Origin: Candidatus Bipolaricaulota bacterium
GTDB taxonomy: Bacteria; Bipolaricaulota; Bipolaricaulia; Bipolaricaulales; Bipolaricaulaceae
Length of the DNA stretch: 9,970 nucleotides
Assembly: GCA_021159405.1 (NCBI GenBank)
Contig: JAGGRX010000042.1
Location: 1 to 9,970 of the forward strand
Direction: 5' to 3'
Position numbers and translations under genes: made by a program. Below are positions 5,871-9,970 of the stretch, piece by piece. The notes under the pieces are model-generated. The model ran no database searches. It saw only the letters and a program-made list of their open reading frames with translations, and was not told the DNA's origin. How positions within the stretch are numbered: position 1 is the first letter of the stretch; every line of letters starts with the position of its first letter.

Positions 5871-6916
5871 CTCTCCCCCTCGGCCGCCAGGCGAAGGAGC
5901 CGGTCCTCCAGCCTGTGAAGGAGCCGGTCCACATCCTCGTACTTGCTGGTGGCGTTCCTAAGGTGTGTGCCCAGGGTGCGGAAGTCCTTCTCGATGCCGT
6001 CGAGCTCCCCTTGGAGCTCGCGCAGCTCTCCAAGCACGTGCTGGACGTTCCGCGTCAGCGCCAGCCCCCGTAGCCCCAGGGCCACGGACTGGAGGTAGGC
6101 GTAGAACGTGTTGGGGGAGCAGGGAACCACCCGGCGTGACCAGGCGTACTCCACGAACCCTTCTTCCGCGCCCTCGTCCGGGGTGATGAGCTCCAGGAAC
6201 ACCCCCTCGGCGGGGATGTACATGAGGGCAAAATCACTCGTCCCCTCCGCCGGACGGATGTATTTTTCGGCGATCGCGTCCACGTGCTTTTTCGCGTCCC
6301 GTAGCAGCGCCCGCTTGTGCTTTTTTCTCTCCTCCGGGGTCTTGGCGGAAAGGAGCCGCTGAAAGCCCTCCAGGGGGAACTTGGCGTCCACCGGGATGGT
6401 CATCCCCTCGAGGAAGATGGCCGCATCCACCCGCTCTCCGCCTTTGAAGGCGTACTGGAGGGCAAACCGCTCTTGGGGGAGTACCTGGGCGAGGAGCTCT
6501 GAGAGCAGCCATTCCCCCAGGCCCCCGCGGGCCTTGGGCGCCCGGAGGATGTCCTGGAGGGTGGCGATGTCCTGGGCGAGCTCAGCGATGCGCCGGCTGG
6601 CCTCCTCCAAGGCCCCGAGCTTTTCCTTCACGTCGGCCACCACCCCTTGGACCCCGGAAAGGCGCTGTCCCAGCGTCCCCTCTTGCCGCTGGAGGAGCTC
6701 GGCGGTGGAGGAAAGCTGCTTTCCCACCTGATCCGACAGGCCGGAAAGCTGGACGGAAAGTAGTTGAGACAGCCGCCCCACTTCCTCGGACAGGGCCCGG
6801 GTGGACTCCCTCACTGCGGAAAGCTCCCCTTCGGCTCGCTGCCGGCGCAGCAAGAGGAAGGCAAGTACGATCACCGCTACCGTCAGGGCAGCCAGGGCCG
6901 CCCACAGGCCGATCAC
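5867..6916 (-). CDS. rmuC: RmuC-family DNA recombination/limiting protein, membrane-anchored
   Basis: A 349-residue RmuC-family protein. In E. coli the rmuC gene limits recombination at inverted repeats; the core is related to PD-(D/E)xK nucleases, though the activity is not well established. Order: hydrophobic N-terminal anchor (about 3-23), a coiled coil (about 25-125, heptad-rich with many Leu/Gln/Glu), then the RmuC core (about 130-325). In the core are [13 protein letters not shown]164 in ERVDAAI, and D177-A-K179 in [12 protein letters not shown], fitting a D...DxK nuclease site; then [34 protein letters not shown], and a C-terminal helix. Length is shorter than the E. coli protein (~475) mainly in the coiled-coil and C-terminal parts. 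The GTG start overlaps the uvrA TGA as GTGA, with AGGAGG 4 bases upstream inside uvrA. Coupling to uvrA suggests a DNA-maintenance role, which is inference. Confidence 0.92.
   Translation of the reverse strand: MIGLWAALAALTVAVIVLAFLLLRRQRAEGELSAVRESTRALSEEVGRLSQLLSVQLSGLSDQVGKQLSSTAELLQRQEGTLGQRLSGVQGVVADVKEKLGALEEASRRIAELAQDIATLQDILRAPKARGGLGEWLLSELLAQVLPQERFALQYAFKGGERVDAAIFLEGMTIPVDAKFPLEGFQRLLSAKTPEERKKHKRALLRDAKKHVDAIAEKYIRPAEGTSDFALMYIPAEGVFLELITPDEGAEEGFVEYAWSRRVVPCSPNTFYAYLQSVALGLRGLALTRNVQHVLGELRELQGELDGIEKDFRTLGTHLRNATSKYEDVDRLLHRLEDRLLRLAAEGER
5873..5879 (-). promoter_or_regulatory. Ribosome binding site within rmuC for the GerMN gene
   Basis: GGGGGAG on the minus strand lies 2 bases before the GTG at 5870, inside the last codons of rmuC. 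The close spacing and GTGA overlap suggest that ribosomes ending rmuC restart here. Confidence 0.45.
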
Positions 6917-9738
6917 GTTACCTCCTGAAGCGCGAGCACCTTGCGCAGGAACTTCCCGGTGTAGGAGCGGGGGTTCTCTGCAACCTCCTCCGGTGGGCCC
7001 TCGGCTATGAGGTACCCGCCTTCCTCCCCGCCTTCTGGCCCAAGATCTATGATCCAGTCCGCTGTCTTGATCACGTCCAGATTATGCTCGATCACCACCA
7101 CCGTGTTCCCGGCGTCCACCAGGCGGTGCAGAACGTTGAGGAGCTTCCTCACGTCTTCGGGGTGGAGTCCGGTGGTTGGCTCGTCCAGGACGTACAGGGT
7201 TCTCCCGGTGGCCCGGCGGGAGAGCTCCCTCGCCAGCTTCACCCTCTGGGCCTCCCCTCCGGAAAGCTCCGTCGCCGGCTGCCCTAGCTTGATGTACCCC
7301 AAGCCCACGTCGTACAGGGTCTGGAGCTTATCCCTGATCGGGGGGATGGCGGAGAAGAACTGGAGGGCCTCCTCCACCGTCATGTCCAACACCTCGGCGA
7401 TGTTCTTGCCCTTGTAGCGGACTTGTAGAGTTTCCTTGTTGTAGCGGGTACCCTTGCACACATCGCAGGGGACGTAGACGTCGGGGAGGAAGTGCATTTC
7501 GATCTTCACCTTGCCCTGCCCCTGGCAGGCCTCGCAGCGGCCGCCCCGCACGTTGAACGAAAAGCGCCCGGGCCGGTACCCCCGCATCCTGGCCTCCGGG
7601 GTGGCAGCGAACACCTGGCGGATGGGATCGAACACCTTTGTATAAGTGGCGGGGTTGGAGCGGGGGGTGCGGCCGATCGGGGACTGATCGATCTCAACCA
7701 CCTTGTCCACGAGCTCCCAACCCTCGATATCGTCGTGGAGGCCGGGTTTTCCGGCCGAGTACCCCAGGCGCCAAGCGAGGCCGCGGTATAGGATCTCCTC
7801 CACCAGCGTGGATTTCCCCGATCCTGAGACACCGGTGACGCACACGAACAGCCCCAAAGGGATGCGCACGTCTATGTTCTTCAAATTGTGCTGCCTGGCC
7901 CCCTTGATCACGAGCCAGCGGTCCTTGGGCCTCCGGCGGGCGCGGGGTACCGGGATCCGCCGCACCCCTGCCAGGTACTGGCCGGTGAGAGATCTTGGGT
8001 TCCGGGCCACCTCCTCCGGGGTGCCGGTGGCCACTACGTACCCCCCGTGCACCCCGGCTCCCGGCCCCAAGTCCACGATGAAGTCCGCTTGGCGCATGGT
8101 CTCCTCATCGTGCTCCACCACGATCACCGTGTTCCCCAGGTCCCTGAGGCGCTTCAAGGTGGCGAGGAGTCGCTGGTTGTCCCGGGCGTGCAGGCCCACC
8201 GAGGGCTCGTCCAGGACATAAAGCACCCCGGTGAGCTGGGCCCCGATCTGGGTGGCGAGGCGGATCCTCTGGGCCTCTCCTCCGGCCAGGGTGTTGGCTG
8301 GTCGGTCCAAGGTCAAGTAACCCAGGCCCACGTCCACCAGGAAGCGAAGCCGCGCCCGCACCTCCTTCAGGATCTGGTGGGCGATCATCTGCTCCCGCTC
8401 AGAAAGCTCCAGCTCCTCGAAGAACCGCAACGCCTCCCGCACGGACATGCGGGTCACTTCCCAGATATTCTTTCCCCCCACGGTCACAGCCAGGGCCTCG
8501 GGCTTGAGGCGGGCCCCTTTGCAAGCCGGACAAGGGAGGGCGGACATGTACTGGGCGATCTCCTGGCGGGCCTCCTCGCTTGCCGCCTCCCGGTAGGCCT
8601 GCTCCAGGGCTGGGATCAGCCCTTCGTAGACGCGGTGGTAGACCCGCGTGCGGCCGTAAGTGGTGGTGTAGGTGAAGGCAACCGGCTCCCCACCGGTGCC
8701 GTAGAGGAGGATGTCCAGCTTTTCCTCCGGGAGCTTTCCCAGCGGCTTATGTGGGTCGATATCGTAAGCCCGACACACCCCATCCAGCATTGCCCATAGC
8801 CAGCGGGACTTAGAATTCGCCCAGGGGATGAGGCCTCCGTCGCGCAGTGACTTGCGCCGGTCTATCACCAGGTCCGGGTCCACCACCATCCGTACCCCCA
8901 GGCCGTCACAGACGGGGCAGGCCCCGTAGGGGGAGTTGAACGAGAATAGGCGCGGCTCCAGCTCCTCGATGGAGATCCCGCACACCGGGCAGGCGAAGTG
9001 TTCTGAGAAAAGTCGCTCTTCCTGGCCCATGATCTCCACGATCACCAAGCCCCCACCGTGTTTGAGGGCGGTCTCGACCGAGTCGGCGATGCGGGGACGC
9101 TTTCCAGGCGCCACCTTGATCCTGTCCACCACGATTTCAATGGTGTGTTTCTTATTTTTGTCAAGTTGGATATCCTCGTACAGGGTCCTTAGAACCCCAT
9201 CCACCCGCACCCGGACGAAGCCTTCCTTCTTGAGCTCCTCGAAGACATGCTTGTATTCGCCTTTACGGCCGCGGACCACCGGGGCCATGATCTGTACGCG
9301 GGTCCCCTCGGGGAGGGCGCACACCTGGTCGATGATCTGCTGGGCGGTCTGCCGCTCGATGGGCCGGCCGCACTTGGGGCAGTGGGGCTTTCCGATGCGG
9401 GCGTAAAGGAGCCGGAGGTAGTCGTAGATTTCGGTGACCGTGCCCACTGTGGAGCGGGGGTTATGGGAGCGGGCCTTCTGGTCGATGGAAATGGCAGGAG
9501 ACAGCCCTTCTATGAGGTCGACGTCGGGCTTTTCCATGAGCCCCAAAAACTGGCGGGCGTAGGCGGAGAGCGACTCCACATACCGCCGCTGGCCCTCGGC
9601 GTAGATGGTGTCAAAGGCCAGAGAGGATTTTCCGGAGCCTGAGATCCCGGTGATGACGACCAGCCGGTTCCTTGGGATCTCAAGGTCGATGTCCTTCAGG
9701 TTGTGTTCCCTGGCGCCCCTGATGATCAGTTTCTCCAT
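6913..9738 (-). CDS. uvrA: Excinuclease ABC subunit A (UvrA)
   Basis: Full-length 941-residue UvrA, the damage-sensing ATPase of nucleotide excision repair, which loads UvrB on lesions. All parts are intact. ABC module I: Walker A G31-ISGSGKS-38, signature LAGGE at 484-488, Walker B ending D510-E511. Module II: Walker A G636-VSGSGKS-643, signature LSGGE with S826, Walker B ending D852-E853. Zinc modules: C250-x2-C253-x20-C274-x2-C277, and C735-x2-C738-x19-C758-x2-C761. A further CPKC pair (around 120) is common in the family. The first signature has Ala485 where Ser is usual. The ATG is fixed because an in-frame TAG lies 14 codons upstream with no alternative start between. The nearest purine-rich site (GGGAGGGG) is about 20 bases before the ATG, so ribosome binding looks weak. 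It heads the run uvrA-rmuC-gerMN-aor-mobB. uvrB and uvrC are not in the window. Confidence 0.98.
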   Translation of the reverse strand: MEKLIIRGAREHNLKDIDLEIPRNRLVVITGISGSGKSSLAFDTIYAEGQRRYVESLSAYARQFLGLMEKPDVDLIEGLSPAISIDQKARSHNPRSTVGTVTEIYDYLRLLYARIGKPHCPKCGRPIERQTAQQIIDQVCALPEGTRVQIMAPVVRGRKGEYKHVFEELKKEGFVRVRVDGVLRTLYEDIQLDKNKKHTIEIVVDRIKVAPGKRPRIADSVETALKHGGGLVIVEIMGQEERLFSEHFACPVCGISIEELEPRLFSFNSPYGACPVCDGLGVRMVVDPDLVIDRRKSLRDGGLIPWANSKSRWLWAMLDGVCRAYDIDPHKPLGKLPEEKLDILLYGTGGEPVAFTYTTTYGRTRVYHRVYEGLIPALEQAYREAASEEARQEIAQYMSALPCPACKGARLKPEALAVTVGGKNIWEVTRMSVREALRFFEELELSEREQMIAHQILKEVRARLRFLVDVGLGYLTLDRPANTLAGGEAQRIRLATQIGAQLTGVLYVLDEPSVGLHARDNQRLLATLKRLRDLGNTVIVVEHDEETMRQADFIVDLGPGAGVHGGYVVATGTPEEVARNPRSLTGQYLAGVRRIPVPRARRRPKDRWLVIKGARQHNLKNIDVRIPLGLFVCVTGVSGSGKSTLVEEILYRGLAWRLGYSAGKPGLHDDIEGWELVDKVVEIDQSPIGRTPRSNPATYTKVFDPIRQVFAATPEARMRGYRPGRFSFNVRGGRCEACQGQGKVKIEMHFLPDVYVPCDVCKGTRYNKETLQVRYKGKNIAEVLDMTVEEALQFFSAIPPIRDKLQTLYDVGLGYIKLGQPATELSGGEAQRVKLARELSRRATGRTLYVLDEPTTGLHPEDVRKLLNVLHRLVDAGNTVVVIEHNLDVIKTADWIIDLGPEGGEEGGYLIAEGPPEEVAENPRSYTGKFLRKVLALQEVT
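6921..6926 (-). promoter_or_regulatory. Ribosome binding site in the end of uvrA for rmuC
   Basis: AGGAGG on the minus strand, 4 bases before the GTG at 6916, inside the last uvrA codons. It supports the GTG start and the GTGA overlap. Confidence 0.7.
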
Positions 9739-9776
9739 AAGGAATTTGAAACGCGCTTCCCCTCCCTCTCTTAGGC

Positions 9777-9782
9777 ACTATA
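9777..9782 (-). promoter_or_regulatory. Possible -10 box for uvrA
   Basis: TATAGT on the minus strand (five of six to TATAAT) lies 38 bases before the uvrA ATG, in a locally AT-richer patch. No acceptable -35 is seen at 16-19 bases. A leader of about 30 bases containing GGGAGGGG would result. I see no SOS-type operator that I could defend. Confidence 0.25.
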
Positions 9783-9928
9783 ACACCACCTAAATCATAC
9801 CCCTGGTTTGTCCGGACGGCCAACACACTCAGCTTCGTCTCGAACCCCGCAAAAAGCCCGGTTCCAAAAAAGAAGCTTCAGAGACGGGGCTCACCACGTA
9901 CGATGCAAGCCACCTGTGCCTTGTGCGG

Positions 9929-9946
9929 GGGCATCCCTTGATGCCC
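9929..9946. other. Perfect 7-bp hairpin near the right edge
   Basis: GGGCATC-CCTT-GATGCCC forms a perfect 7-bp stem with a 4-base loop. No T-tract follows on either strand. It may be a REP-like or mRNA-end structure of whatever lies beyond the edge. Confidence 0.45.
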
Positions 9947-9970
9947 TTCGACAAGCTCCTGGCGGACACA

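Larger units (their letters stand above)
9739..9970. other. Region upstream of uvrA with no confident gene
   Basis: This 232-base stretch has lower GC near uvrA and several A- and T-runs (9851-9871). A plus-strand frame is open from about 9811 to a TGA at 9938-9940, ending with CALCGG after a possible ATG at 9902; it is only 12 codons from that ATG. A minus-strand frame entering from the right edge ends at a TGA near 9878 and could be the tail of a neighbouring gene. CGTCTC (9836-9841) and GAGACG (9881-9886) can pair around the A-rich stretch. None of this is enough to name a gene. Confidence 0.4.

Noticed and set aside
4469..6073. A 534-codon plus-strand open frame opposite aor, gerMN and rmuC.
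   Set aside because: It spans parts of three well-supported minus-strand genes, is very rich in Pro/Arg/Gly with no recognisable domain, and is the usual antisense by-product of GC-rich codon use.
7888..8799. A 303-codon plus-strand open frame inside uvrA.
   Set aside because: Fully antisense to conserved UvrA motifs and without any family features.

Overview
The window is a gene-dense, GC-rich (by eye over 60%) stretch of a bacterial chromosome. It holds eight protein genes, one of them cut by the left edge, and no RNA genes, insertion sequences or CRISPR arrays that I can recognise. A tungsten/molybdenum-type aldehyde:ferredoxin oxidoreductase, ferredoxin-type proteins and an archaeal-looking MJ0936-type phosphodiesterase beside bacterial uvrA and rmuC suggest an anaerobic, possibly thermophilic bacterium from a poorly sampled phylum. 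A Bipolaricaulota/Acetothermia-like lineage is only a guess. Four of the eight starts are GTG, so many starts here are easy to misplace.

Left part (1-2640): a YfcE/MJ0936-family metallophosphoesterase on the minus strand is cut at base 1. It diverges from a plus-strand pair across a 122-base gap. The pair is a DUF362 protein with a C-terminal double [4Fe-4S] ferredoxin domain, followed by a SagB/ThcOx-type FMN nitroreductase. In the divergent gap both start codons lie 6-9 bases from a TAnnnT -10-like box and lack a Shine-Dalgarno sequence, which suggests leaderless or nearly leaderless mRNAs.

Right part (2706-9738): five genes in a row on the minus strand. In transcription order they are uvrA, rmuC, a GerMN-domain lipoprotein/anchored protein, aldehyde ferredoxin oxidoreductase, and mobB. 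uvrA/rmuC and rmuC/gerMN overlap by the same four bases (GTGA), so they look translationally coupled. After a 70-base gap with its own possible -10 box and a strong Shine-Dalgarno, the oxidoreductase and mobB form a cofactor-related pair. The first three genes concern DNA repair or the cell envelope; the last two concern ferredoxin-coupled aldehyde/carboxylate redox chemistry and pterin cofactor supply. The nitroreductase and mobB converge, with a probable terminator hairpin for the minus operon at the mobB stop.

Right edge (9739-9970): 232 bases upstream of uvrA with no confident gene, a 7-bp perfect hairpin and possible short open frames running off the edge.

Nothing here amounts to a clearly new system. 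The points most worth a second look are the AOR-mobB pairing, the leaderless-type divergent promoters, and the LAGGE variant of the first UvrA ABC signature.
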